The position numbers and the translations under genes are program-made. Positions 1-6,212 of a stretch of 8,663 bases of DNA are shown here, piece after piece (position 1 is the stretch's first letter; each line of letters starts with the position of its first letter). The stretch covers positions 1 to 8,663 of the forward strand of contig CAMLOB010000135.1 in NCBI GenBank assembly GCA_946481475.1. The letters run 5' to 3'. The notes under the pieces were generated by a model that worked only from the letters and a program-made list of their open reading frames with translations, did not search any database and was not told the origin of the DNA. Source of the stretch: an uncultured Chlorobiota bacterium (GTDB lineage: Bacteria; Bacteroidota; Kapaibacteriia; OLB7).

Positions 1-1632
1 ACAGAAACGGTCTCCACCCCGCTCGACAACAATGGGCTGGGCAAAGGGTTTTGCGCAGAAATAGAGACTTGCCCCGTAACGATAACGGGGCCCGGTCTCA
101 ACGGAAAAAATTTCGGTGCCGTCGAGACGAATGCCCCGAACCGTTCCTTCCCAATCGCTGAAAAAAAGTTCCGGATCTCCGTCCCGACCCAGGTCGGTAA
201 CAGCGAGCAGTGCGGCTACATTGTCGGTACCCGGTAGTCGGGAGAGTTCGGGAGCCGATGTTTTCTTTTCGACGGAAGCGGAAGGAAACGTGAGGGATTG
301 AAGACTTCGGTCGGCATCGGTCAGGAAGAAGGTCATCCGGCCATGAATCTCTTCGTACCAGATCTCTTCGTCCGGCGGATGTTCGATACGGAATGCCGTC
401 TTGGTCGGCGTTCGCTGAGGGAAGCGGCCAAGCGGAGCGAACCCTTCTCCCTTCCAGATCGGTTGCAACGTTCCATCTTTCCAACCGAGCAGTTCAAGCG
501 AGCCGACGCTTCCGGGAAGTCGGGTGGGTTCCTTTGAGAGAAAGATCATCGGGGGGAGGGAGGCTGAGCCCGGAAAGACTCCGCGCAGATATGTGCCGGG
601 GAGACTCAATCTGACCTCGCCGCTCCAGGCATCAAGGATCAGTGTCTTCCATGTCCCATCCTCATCTTCATTCCATGTACTGAAAATTACCTCCGGTTTC
701 CCGTCGCGGTCCAGATCGATGCAGGAGTTCCAGCAGTAGCGCAGTTCGGATTCATCGTGCGGATAGATATGGCCGATGAACCGATCCCACCGATTGTTCA
801 GTCCTCCCGCTCCATCATTCTCCACCACTGCGGCATGGCGTGATACGACGTAGCTCAGCAGAAGCATGTCGATATTGCCGCCGCCCCCCAGATCCCGAGC
901 TTCGAAGAGTCCGTAATTCCGTTTCCTGTCCCCTCCGGATGTCCAGACAGTCTCACCTTTCAATGATCCGCTGAGCGGGTCAAAGGCAAAGACGGAAGAG
1001 AGTTTCGTGACCAGAAGTTCCTCCACGCCGTCGTTGTCGATATCGGCGGCGAGGATCGAGGGGTGAAAGAAGTCGTCCATCCAGAAGATATGGCGTCGTT
1101 CGGGAGCCGATGCTCCCGGAGAGAAATCGTAGAGGACCACTTCTTTCGAACTGAGAAGTCCGATGACCAGTTGCATCCCACCCTCAAAGCCCTGGAAGCG
1201 ATGGAGCAAGGCATTGGTGTGGATAAATCCGCCGGAGAAAGGAGGACCAAGATATTCCCGACAGAGTTCCCTGCCGGATGAAGCTTCGAAGACAAAGAAG
1301 GAACGTCCGTTCGATGCGACGATTTCCAGACGCCGGTCATCGTCCACATCCTCTATACCGATCACCGCTTCGATGCCGTGGGGAGACGTCTTCCACTCTA
1401 TGTTTCCCGTTGCGTTGTAGCAGACCAGACAGCCTCCGTAGATCAGCAACAGAAATCCCGTACCGTCAAGTGTGAAGGTGTGAGCGTGGAATACCGGCCC
1501 CCCCAGACGGGCTTTCCAGGCGAGCTCCGGATGTTCGACGTTCCCGGCCAGGGGTTGATGGCCGCTGATCTTCTCGTCGTAGCGCAAATCGGACCATAAG
1601 CCCTTCCCTTGTATGTCCTGGTTAGACTTCAT
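1..1632 (-). CDS. FG-GAP/PQQ-type beta-propeller repeat protein, C-terminus cut off by window edge
   Basis: Reading from 1632 gives 544 codons without a stop down to base 1, so the 3' end lies outside the window. Four calcium-loop-like FG-GAP/VCBS motifs are visible: DVDDDRRLE (residues 95-103), DIDNDGVEE (197-205), DLDRDGKPE (306-314) and DLGRDGDPE (480-488), with a degenerate one near 247-255. Between them are PQQ-propeller-like strands such as FEASSGREL and LDAWSGEVR. Together these indicate a multi-bladed beta-propeller of the type used for protein or ligand binding on bacterial surfaces (family knowledge). An in-frame TAA lies 18 bases upstream of the ATG, so no longer N-terminus is possible. 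The visible N-terminus has no signal peptide, which is unusual for this fold. It starts 15 bp after the preceding gene's stop, so it is probably the last visible member of the operon. The missing C-terminus could carry a membrane or signalling domain. Fold is well supported; function is unknown. Confidence 0.85.
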   Translation of the reverse strand, partial: MKSNQDIQGKGLWSDLRYDEKISGHQPLAGNVEHPELAWKARLGGPVFHAHTFTLDGTGFLLLIYGGCLVCYNATGNIEWKTSPHGIEAVIGIEDVDDDRRLEIVASNGRSFFVFEASSGRELCREYLGPPFSGGFIHTNALLHRFQGFEGGMQLVIGLLSSKEVVLYDFSPGASAPERRHIFWMDDFFHPSILAADIDNDGVEELLVTKLSSVFAFDPLSGSLKGETVWTSGGDRKRNYGLFEARDLGGGGNIDMLLLSYVVSRHAAVVENDGAGGLNNRWDRFIGHIYPHDESELRYCWNSCIDLDRDGKPEVIFSTWNEDEDGTWKTLILDAWSGEVRLSLPGTYLRGVFPGSASLPPMIFLSKEPTRLPGSVGSLELLGWKDGTLQPIWKGEGFAPLGRFPQRTPTKTAFRIEHPPDEEIWYEEIHGRMTFFLTDADRSLQSLTFPSASVEKKTSAPELSRLPGTDNVAALLAVTDLGRDGDPELFFSDWEGTVRGIRLDGTEIFSVETGPRYRYGASLYFCAKPFAQPIVVERGGDRFC

Positions 1633-1647
1633 GGCTTCATAATACTT

Positions 1648-2079
1648 TTACTCTTCTTCTCTCTTTTCCCCGGACGTCTCACCTTCCTCAACCACATCCG
1701 GCTCTCCTTCTTCAAGAGAGGCATAGATATAGACAGCGCGTTCATAGAACCGCAATTCCGGAAGGTAGAAGAGGGAGGGGGGGGATTCCTCCACGTCGGT
1801 TGTTTCATCATGCAGCGAGACCCGTGCAGTGTCGATCCGCTTCTGAAGCCACCTGCCGACTGCCGAGGCGCGGGATTGAAGCAACTTGCCGATGCGTTCC
1901 CGGCCTTCATCGGTCAGTCGATTCGCTGCTTCTATCTTCAGCTTCGGAGGGATGGAGAGTGGCGTCTCTTCGTCTCCCCCTTGGGAAAGAAGAGGAGAAC
2001 ATGCGAAGAGGAATGCCGCAAAAAAAACGTGGGGCATTCTCCCCGGATTCACCTGCAACGTCGCTCTTCCGTTATGCAT
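1648..2079 (-). CDS. Short secreted paralogue (143 aa) of the two upstream OmpA-like proteins
   Basis: The predicted N-terminus has a hydrophobic segment (about residues 17-31, PHVFFAAFLFACSPL) and likely cleavage near LSQ. It continues with GDEE then IPPKL (43-47), the same layout as the mature N-termini of the two larger neighbours (FPPKL and VPPKL). A helix-rich stretch at 57-89, with RASAVGRWLQKRIDTARVSL, resembles the RA-x-x-V...L...I-x-T-x-R[VI] core of their OmpA fold. FYERAVYIYA (111-120) matches their C-terminal strands, and residues 122-143 form a glutamate-rich tail. The central roughly 400 residues of the paralogues are missing. The ATG at 2079 overlaps the preceding stop codon and gives an n-region with Arg5 and Arg14. 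An alternative ATG at 2037 would give a shorter, less basic signal peptide. The Cys27 in FLFAC could be a lipobox, but alignment with the paralogues favours ordinary cleavage. Envelope location is inferred; function unknown. Confidence 0.75.
   Translation of the reverse strand: MHNGRATLQVNPGRMPHVFFAAFLFACSPLLSQGGDEETPLSIPPKLKIEAANRLTDEGRERIGKLLQSRASAVGRWLQKRIDTARVSLHDETTDVEESPPSLFYLPELRFYERAVYIYASLEEGEPDVVEEGETSGEKREEE
2072..2079 (-). other. Stop/start overlap ATGCATAA between the 656-aa gene and the 143-aa gene
   Basis: On the minus strand the downstream ATG (2079-2077) lies within the same eight bases as the upstream TAA (2074-2072). Such an overlap usually reflects translational coupling in an operon (established knowledge). 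A GGAAGAG run about nine bases upstream could serve as a weak Shine-Dalgarno site, but it is also simply Glu codons in the acidic tail of the upstream protein. Confidence 0.6.
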
Positions 2080-4042
2080 CGTTGTTCTCTTCCGCGTCGT
2101 GCTCTGATGTCTCTTCCCCCTCTTCTCCTTCCTCAACGTATTCTTCCTCTTCCTCACCGTAGAGGATCTCTTCAAGGTGAGCGATGAAGGCGTCGATATC
2201 CTCCCACTCCTCACCGGCATATCCGGTCTCTTCCTTCAGCCATTCAAGATAGGAACGCTTTCGCTCTTGCTCCATCGCGTGAAGCTGTTCGGGCGAGGGA
2301 TTGTACTCGACGTTGACGGAAATCGAAACCGTCCGGTTGTAGAAGCGTTCTTCAGGCGTGTACCAGAAATCGAAACGAGTCTGTACTTCTTCACTCCATG
2401 ATTCCCAACTCACTTCATCGGAGTGATAATCATTTGAGATCGACTCGTCCTCGGTGATCTCCAATACCTCGTCGACCGGTTCCGGGGCCGGATAGAGGCG
2501 GCTTGCATTGCGTTGCACCACCGTATCGGCCAGGAGATCTTTGAAGAGGGAGTCGAGCAGACGGGCCGGCTCATTCTCCCGCGCCGCCTTTATCGTATCC
2601 AGCATCCTGCCGGTCTCGATATCCACATTGACGTATCCCGCCGAATCAAACGTCTCACGTCGGTCCTTGAAGTCGTCTGCCCGGTTGCCGTACCATACTC
2701 TGTACCATTCGTCCAGACGTCGCTCAAACGGATCCTCCTCATCGTCGTAGGAGACCGGAGGTGTTATGGGGCGGATTGGCCGCAGGACGCCTCGGAAGTC
2801 ATCAAAGAAAGAATTATAGGCGCTCAGAGCACTCCGGTAGCCGAGATGTCGCGTACGGACCAGAGCATCAGAGAGAGCGGGATCATCCGAAATGTCCGCT
2901 TTTCCCTTGACGGCAATACTGTATTTATAATCCGGTTCAAGAGAGTCGACCATCACCTTCTGCAATCGTTCCCGCAACAGCAATTTCTGTAGCGGACTGA
3001 GAGTTGTCTGGCCGGGTGAGAAAAAAGGAAGAGAAAAGGAATTGTAGTCGCTCGGGTATGATATCTCCCGACCGTCCGTGGTGTCGCGCGATAGCAAAAC
3101 CGGGATCCGAATCGGCTCGGAGCGACGGGTTGTGCCGTCGTGCCGCCAGAGAACCGCCTCGACCACCAGAGTCGTTCGTTCCTTCCGGACGAACGAAAGG
3201 GAGTGCTCCCAGGCTCCGTGAAACCGATAGAGCGTCGAGTCGGGACTGCCGGGAAGTTCTGCACGGCCGACCAGCGAATCCTCGCAACGCGCCAGAATCT
3301 CGATCGCCGCCACCTGCTGCGGATTGTCGTTCGGGTCGACGACGATGGTGAACTCGAAGTTCTCCAGCCAGCGGCTTTCATCCAGATAGCCGACCGGACG
3401 GATCAGTTCCCACGACGAGGCGTTGATCACAACCGACTGGGCTTCCTGCTGCAGAAGAAAATTATTCTCCGGACGGCACCGTTGACGCGGGGGGAGCAGG
3501 CGTATGCGTCCGGTATCGATCTTCCAGATGGTGGCCAGATAATCCCGGACGACCTCCGCACGCTCGCGGGCCAGCTCCCGGTTCTCGCCCGGCTCGAACG
3601 ACCAGCTCCCCTGAAGCTCCACAAATGTGGAGGGATATCGGTTCATCCGGTAGCCGAGAACGTTCAGAATATCCCGGTACTTGGTCACCGGCGACCAGTA
3701 CCAGCCGATGCCGGTATCAACATAGTTTGCCGTAGCTGACGCGCTGTAGAACCGTAAATATCGTCCGGGAATATCCGAGCTGCCGAAGTCGAAGAAGACC
3801 ATCGGCAGAAGAGGAGTTTCGGCAATGCCGAACGTATGCCGGAACGTAAGTTCGGACAACACTTCCGGGGGAGGACTCCCCTCTTCGCTCGGCCCATTCC
3901 AGGGCCAGGTGCCGGGATGAACCTCCACAACGAGCTTCGGGGGAAAGTAGAGCGTGCCGTCGTCTCCGGGCTGTGCCTGCAACGGAAAGGAGAGGAACAA
4001 AAGAAAGAGAAGCGGAAGGGTAGTGATGAGTCTGTATCGCAT
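2072..4042 (-). CDS. Secreted OmpA-like protein, 656 aa, second of a tandem paralogous set
   Basis: Signal peptide: Arg2/Arg4, hydrophobic core 6-20, probable cleavage after LQAQ (24). FPPKL follows at 33-37. Residues 78-184 look like an OmpA-type domain: MVFFDFGSSDIP (81-92, the usual FDFGS strand), LNVLGYRM then VELQGSWS (141-148) and RERAEVVRDYL (159-169), ending IDTGRIRL. Residues about 228-318 form a beta-rich domain shared with the 561-aa neighbour, including LVGRAELP and TLVVEAVL. A second, weaker OmpA-like segment covers about 337-400 (SLPFF...VKGKADISDDP). ERFYNRTVSISVNVEY (565-580) is a C-terminal strand, followed by coiled charged helix and a very acidic tail (629-656). Cys189 and Cys253 match cysteines in the neighbour at identical spacing. 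The start lies 42 bp after the upstream stop with no clear ribosome binding site. Likely periplasmic or outer-membrane-associated (inferred); no specific function assigned. Confidence 0.9.
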   Translation of the reverse strand: MRYRLITTLPLLFLLFLSFPLQAQPGDDGTLYFPPKLVVEVHPGTWPWNGPSEEGSPPPEVLSELTFRHTFGIAETPLLPMVFFDFGSSDIPGRYLRFYSASATANYVDTGIGWYWSPVTKYRDILNVLGYRMNRYPSTFVELQGSWSFEPGENRELARERAEVVRDYLATIWKIDTGRIRLLPPRQRCRPENNFLLQQEAQSVVINASSWELIRPVGYLDESRWLENFEFTIVVDPNDNPQQVAAIEILARCEDSLVGRAELPGSPDSTLYRFHGAWEHSLSFVRKERTTLVVEAVLWRHDGTTRRSEPIRIPVLLSRDTTDGREISYPSDYNSFSLPFFSPGQTTLSPLQKLLLRERLQKVMVDSLEPDYKYSIAVKGKADISDDPALSDALVRTRHLGYRSALSAYNSFFDDFRGVLRPIRPITPPVSYDDEEDPFERRLDEWYRVWYGNRADDFKDRRETFDSAGYVNVDIETGRMLDTIKAARENEPARLLDSLFKDLLADTVVQRNASRLYPAPEPVDEVLEITEDESISNDYHSDEVSWESWSEEVQTRFDFWYTPEERFYNRTVSISVNVEYNPSPEQLHAMEQERKRSYLEWLKEETGYAGEEWEDIDAFIAHLEEILYGEEEEEYVEEGEEGEETSEHDAEENNDA

Positions 4043-4084
4043 CTGCTGCTGCCGTTGTTCTGTTTGGATGATGATCTATCAACC

Positions 4085-5770
4085 CTATTCCGACCCTTCG
4101 CCACCCTCTTCTTCCATTTCCTCTTCCGCATTTATTTCCATCTCATCATCATTAGCGGCGGCCTCTCCCAGAATACTGCTCTTGTACCAGTTCCGATAGC
4201 TGTCGATCCTGTGTTGCGGGATCACCCGTACCGTGGCGCTCCGCGTATACCAGCGATCTTCCGGTCTGTAGACAAAGGGATAATACCCGTTCGTCAGGAT
4301 GTAGCGCTGCATCCAGTTCATGTTCTCCTGGGCCTTTGCGAACTCCTCGTTCTCGTTGACGATGGTGATTCCGAGCGTGTCCCGCAGAAAGGCGACTACC
4401 GTGCGGGCGCGGGCTACGGCAAGCGAGTCGATGGTGTACTTCCCGGAGTTCTCCTCTTCTTCCTCTACGACTTCCTCTTCATAGTATTCCGTCTCCGAAT
4501 AGTATTCGCTGTATTCGTCGTAGTACTCATCCTCGTAGCGGGGCGTATAGATGTAGAGCGTTCCGGTCTCCCGGGGCGCATAGTCGTAGTAGCTATACGA
4601 ACTGTTCATCGACTCGAAGGATTTCCGTTCGGCGACAAGCATCGGGTCGTCGATCTCGGGGTCTTCCGACATCTCACAGGATCCGGTCAACTGCATCGCA
4701 AGCTGCGACGGGTAGTTGCTACGCTTCAGGAATTCGCCGATCAGAAGGCGGTGGTAGCCGCTGAGAACACTGTCCTTGTAGCTGAAGAAAGGAAGATAGA
4801 ATTGTTCCGGAGGGACGGCAAGCGGATCCTCCGCCTCCTCCCCCTCTCCTTCCAGAAAGACCGGGATGGTGACCGGGTTGGAGCGGCGATAGCGATTGTT
4901 GTGAAGATAGAGCAACGCCTCGACGGTGATCGCCCCCCGTTCCGGTCTGATGTCGGCGTTCCCTTTCCACCAGTATCCTTCCAGTCGGTAGAGGAGCGAG
5001 TCCTGATGGGCCGGCACCTCCGCCCGACCGACAACCTGGTCGTCGCAGGTCATCACGAACTCTATCTTCTTCACGTTCTCGGCCCGGGCGTTCGGTTCCA
5101 GTACGAATCGGAGATGAAGGGGGGAGGTCTCCATCGAGGTGACCGCGTAGCTGACCGGACGGATCAGGTTCCAGCTGCCGGTGTGGATCATCACGCGACG
5201 GGCTTCTTCCTGCCGCTGGGTATTCGCTCCGGAATCGCAGGCAAGCTGCGGCCGGATCAGGGCGACCCGTCCGGTGTCGATCTTCCAGACGTTTGCCAGA
5301 TATTCCCGCACCACTTCGGCCCGGATCAGGGCGATCTCCTCGCTCTCCCCGGCTTCGTTCGAATATCCCCCCTGCAGCATGATCCTCGTCTCCGGATACT
5401 TCGTCATCCGGTAGCCGAGAATATTCAGGAGCTCGTAGTACTTCCCCCGGTAACCGACATTGTTCCCGACATCGTTCGTGTCCGTATAGTCGCGCGCCTG
5501 GTAGGAGCCCGGAAACTGGATGTAGCGGGAGGGAATGTTGTAGTCGCCGGGATAATCGAAGAAGATAATCGGCAGCAGCGGGAGCTCCTGCCGATAGGAG
5601 TACTCATACATGTAGAGCTCCGGCTTCTCCTCCGACCACTGCGAGGCGACAACAAGCTTCGGCGGAACGTGGAGCGTCTGTTCCTCATCGGATGTCTGTG
5701 CCGCCGGTCTCTGCGACGAGGTGATGAAGAGCAGGGCAATAACAAAAATATAACGGCAACGCATCGGCAT
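4085..5770 (-). CDS. Secreted OmpA-like protein, 561 aa, first gene of the operon
   Basis: Signal peptide: basic Arg4/Arg6, hydrophobic core YIFVIALLFI (7-16), probable cleavage after RPAAQ (25). VPPKL follows at 35-39. LLPIIFFDYPGDYNIP (65-80) and the segment ILGYRMTKYP...MLQGGYS...IRAEVVREYLANVWKIDTGRV (117-169) form an OmpA-type domain closely similar to the downstream paralogue. The beta-rich middle (219-306) contains DDQVVGRAEVP and is also shared. YLPFF (325-329) opens a second OmpA-like region; its RA helix (SLAVARARTVVAFLRDTLGI, 449-468) comes only after an insertion at 412-440 made almost entirely of Glu, Tyr and Asp. RWYTRSATVRVIP (506-518) is the last strand, then an acidic tail (541-561). 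Cys178 and Cys242 are conserved with the paralogue. ATG at 5770 is chosen; ATG at 5764 would also keep the signal peptide. Role unknown. OmpA-family knowledge suggests cell-wall association, but the usual ligand residue is altered. Confidence 0.9.
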   Translation of the reverse strand: MPMRCRYIFVIALLFITSSQRPAAQTSDEEQTLHVPPKLVVASQWSEEKPELYMYEYSYRQELPLLPIIFFDYPGDYNIPSRYIQFPGSYQARDYTDTNDVGNNVGYRGKYYELLNILGYRMTKYPETRIMLQGGYSNEAGESEEIALIRAEVVREYLANVWKIDTGRVALIRPQLACDSGANTQRQEEARRVMIHTGSWNLIRPVSYAVTSMETSPLHLRFVLEPNARAENVKKIEFVMTCDDQVVGRAEVPAHQDSLLYRLEGYWWKGNADIRPERGAITVEALLYLHNNRYRRSNPVTIPVFLEGEGEEAEDPLAVPPEQFYLPFFSYKDSVLSGYHRLLIGEFLKRSNYPSQLAMQLTGSCEMSEDPEIDDPMLVAERKSFESMNSSYSYYDYAPRETGTLYIYTPRYEDEYYDEYSEYYSETEYYEEEVVEEEEENSGKYTIDSLAVARARTVVAFLRDTLGITIVNENEEFAKAQENMNWMQRYILTNGYYPFVYRPEDRWYTRSATVRVIPQHRIDSYRNWYKSSILGEAAANDDEMEINAEEEMEEEGGEGSE

Positions 5771-5832
5771 AATAAACGATCACAACATTCATCGGAAGTC
5801 CCGACCTGAAACCACGCAGGTGAGTTCGGAAC

Positions 5833-5861
5833 AAAATACACGCTCGGTGCCCGGAATACAA
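5833..5861 (-). promoter_or_regulatory. Candidate promoter for the envelope operon
   Basis: On the minus strand a TTGTAT hexamer (5861-5856) is followed after exactly 17 bases by TATTTT (5838-5833). This matches sigma-70-like spacing. It would place transcription start near 5826, leaving a leader of about 55 bases before the ATG at 5770. The same bases nearly fit the Bacteroidota TTG...TAnnTTTG layout. The match is by eye and not strong enough to exclude chance. Confidence 0.3.
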
Positions 5862-5882
5862 CGCCCGGCGGGAAGTTATGTT

Positions 5883-5924
5883 ACCGGCATTCCGAACGAC
5901 AGCGTTTCAGACGTTCGGTCCGGT
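5883..5924. repeat. Long imperfect inverted repeat (hairpin)
   Basis: ACCGG (5883-5887) pairs with CCGGT (5920-5924), and CCGAACG (5892-5898) pairs with CGTTCGG (5912-5918). This gives 12 base pairs with a small asymmetric internal loop and a 13-base terminal loop. It sits just upstream of the candidate operon promoter in the divergent region. It could be an operator, an RNA structure or a leftover of a repeat element. It has no U-tract, so it is not a typical intrinsic terminator. Confidence 0.4.
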
Positions 5925-5957
5925 TGAACGTAACGGCGGAAGGAGAAGGGAACTTCT

Positions 5958-6019
5958 CTTTGTGATTCCTTTGTGTCCGCCCCGGCGGATTGTGCCTTTG
6001 TGGTAAAACCCCACCAAAG
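5958..6019. repeat. Dispersed CTTTGTG words with adjoining small hairpin
   Basis: CTTTGTG occurs at 5958-5964, 5969-5975 and 5996-6002, with a related ATTGTGC at 5989-5995. Read on the other strand these are CACAAAG words. The last copy (CTTTGTGG, 5996-6003) can pair with CCACCAAAG (6011-6019) with one bulged base. The clustering in a short non-coding stretch suggests a degenerate intergenic repeat; I cannot name a family with certainty. Confidence 0.4.
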
Positions 6020-6082
6020 CGGGACTGCCACGCACAGATCCCTCATCGCAGATACGAAAGCATACCGGACCGGACAATGGCC

Positions 6083-6110
6083 ATTCGACATTCGCACTTC
6101 GACAATCGAC
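6083..6110 (-). repeat. Heptamer tandem repeat, four copies, upstream of aldolase gene
   Basis: Four consecutive 7-base units fill 6083-6110 without gaps. The first is ATTCGAC, and copies two to four differ from it at two, one and one positions. On the opposite strand the unit reads GTCGAAT, the same word that founds the arrays after the aldolase gene, so the two loci carry the same repeat family in opposite orientations. Confidence 0.65.
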
Positions 6111-6160
6111 ATTTTACACATCTCTTCCTCTCTCTCCTTCCTCCCTGTTCCGCTGTATCG

Positions 6161-6168
6161 TAAGTTTG
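6161..6168 (+). promoter_or_regulatory. TAAGTTTG box, candidate -7 element for the aldolase gene
   Basis: TAAGTTTG exactly fits the TAnnTTTG -7 consensus known from Bacteroidota primary-sigma promoters. It lies 44 bases before the aldolase ATG, implying a leader of roughly 35-40 bases. No clear TTG is present at the expected -33 position, where the sequence is pyrimidine-rich, so the call rests on one box. Confidence 0.35.
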
Positions 6169-6212
6169 TCTTTTTCCACATATCGTCAACATTTCCACAA
6201 CCGTCAGCAATC

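Larger units (their letters stand above)
5771..6212. other. Divergent intergenic region between the envelope operon and the aldolase gene
   Basis: These 442 bp separate two divergently transcribed units. I find no convincing gene. The open reading frame that runs from 5973 into the aldolase codes for an N-terminal extension with no aldolase resemblance. The region holds a candidate minus-strand promoter, a long imperfect hairpin, CTTTGTG words, a heptamer repeat, a pyrimidine-rich tract (about 6120-6150) and a TAnnTTTG box, listed separately. Confidence 0.7.

Noticed and set aside
1609..2187. A 192-codon plus-strand open frame with a hydrophobic start.
   Set aside because: It is antisense to the 143-aa gene and to the ends of its neighbours, its tail is low-complexity Leu/Pro/Arg from reverse-read glutamate codons, and nothing in it resembles a known domain.
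2080..2220. Longer start (ATG at 2220) for the 143-aa gene.
   Set aside because: It would place 47 very basic residues encoded antiphase within the acidic-tail codons of the upstream gene in front of the signal peptide; the ATG overlapping the upstream stop is more credible.
3836..5809. A 657-codon open frame on the plus strand, antisense to both large OmpA-like genes and crossing their junction.
   Set aside because: Its codons lie exactly back-to-back with those of both minus-strand genes, so it stays open simply because those genes avoid TTA, CTA and TCA. Its translation shows no recognisable domain, whereas the minus-strand frames have signal peptides and mutual similarity.
5973..6212. 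N-terminal extension of 80 residues on the aldolase reading frame.
   Set aside because: It translates repeat and promoter sequence, and family similarity starts precisely at the ATG at 6213, giving the family's usual length.
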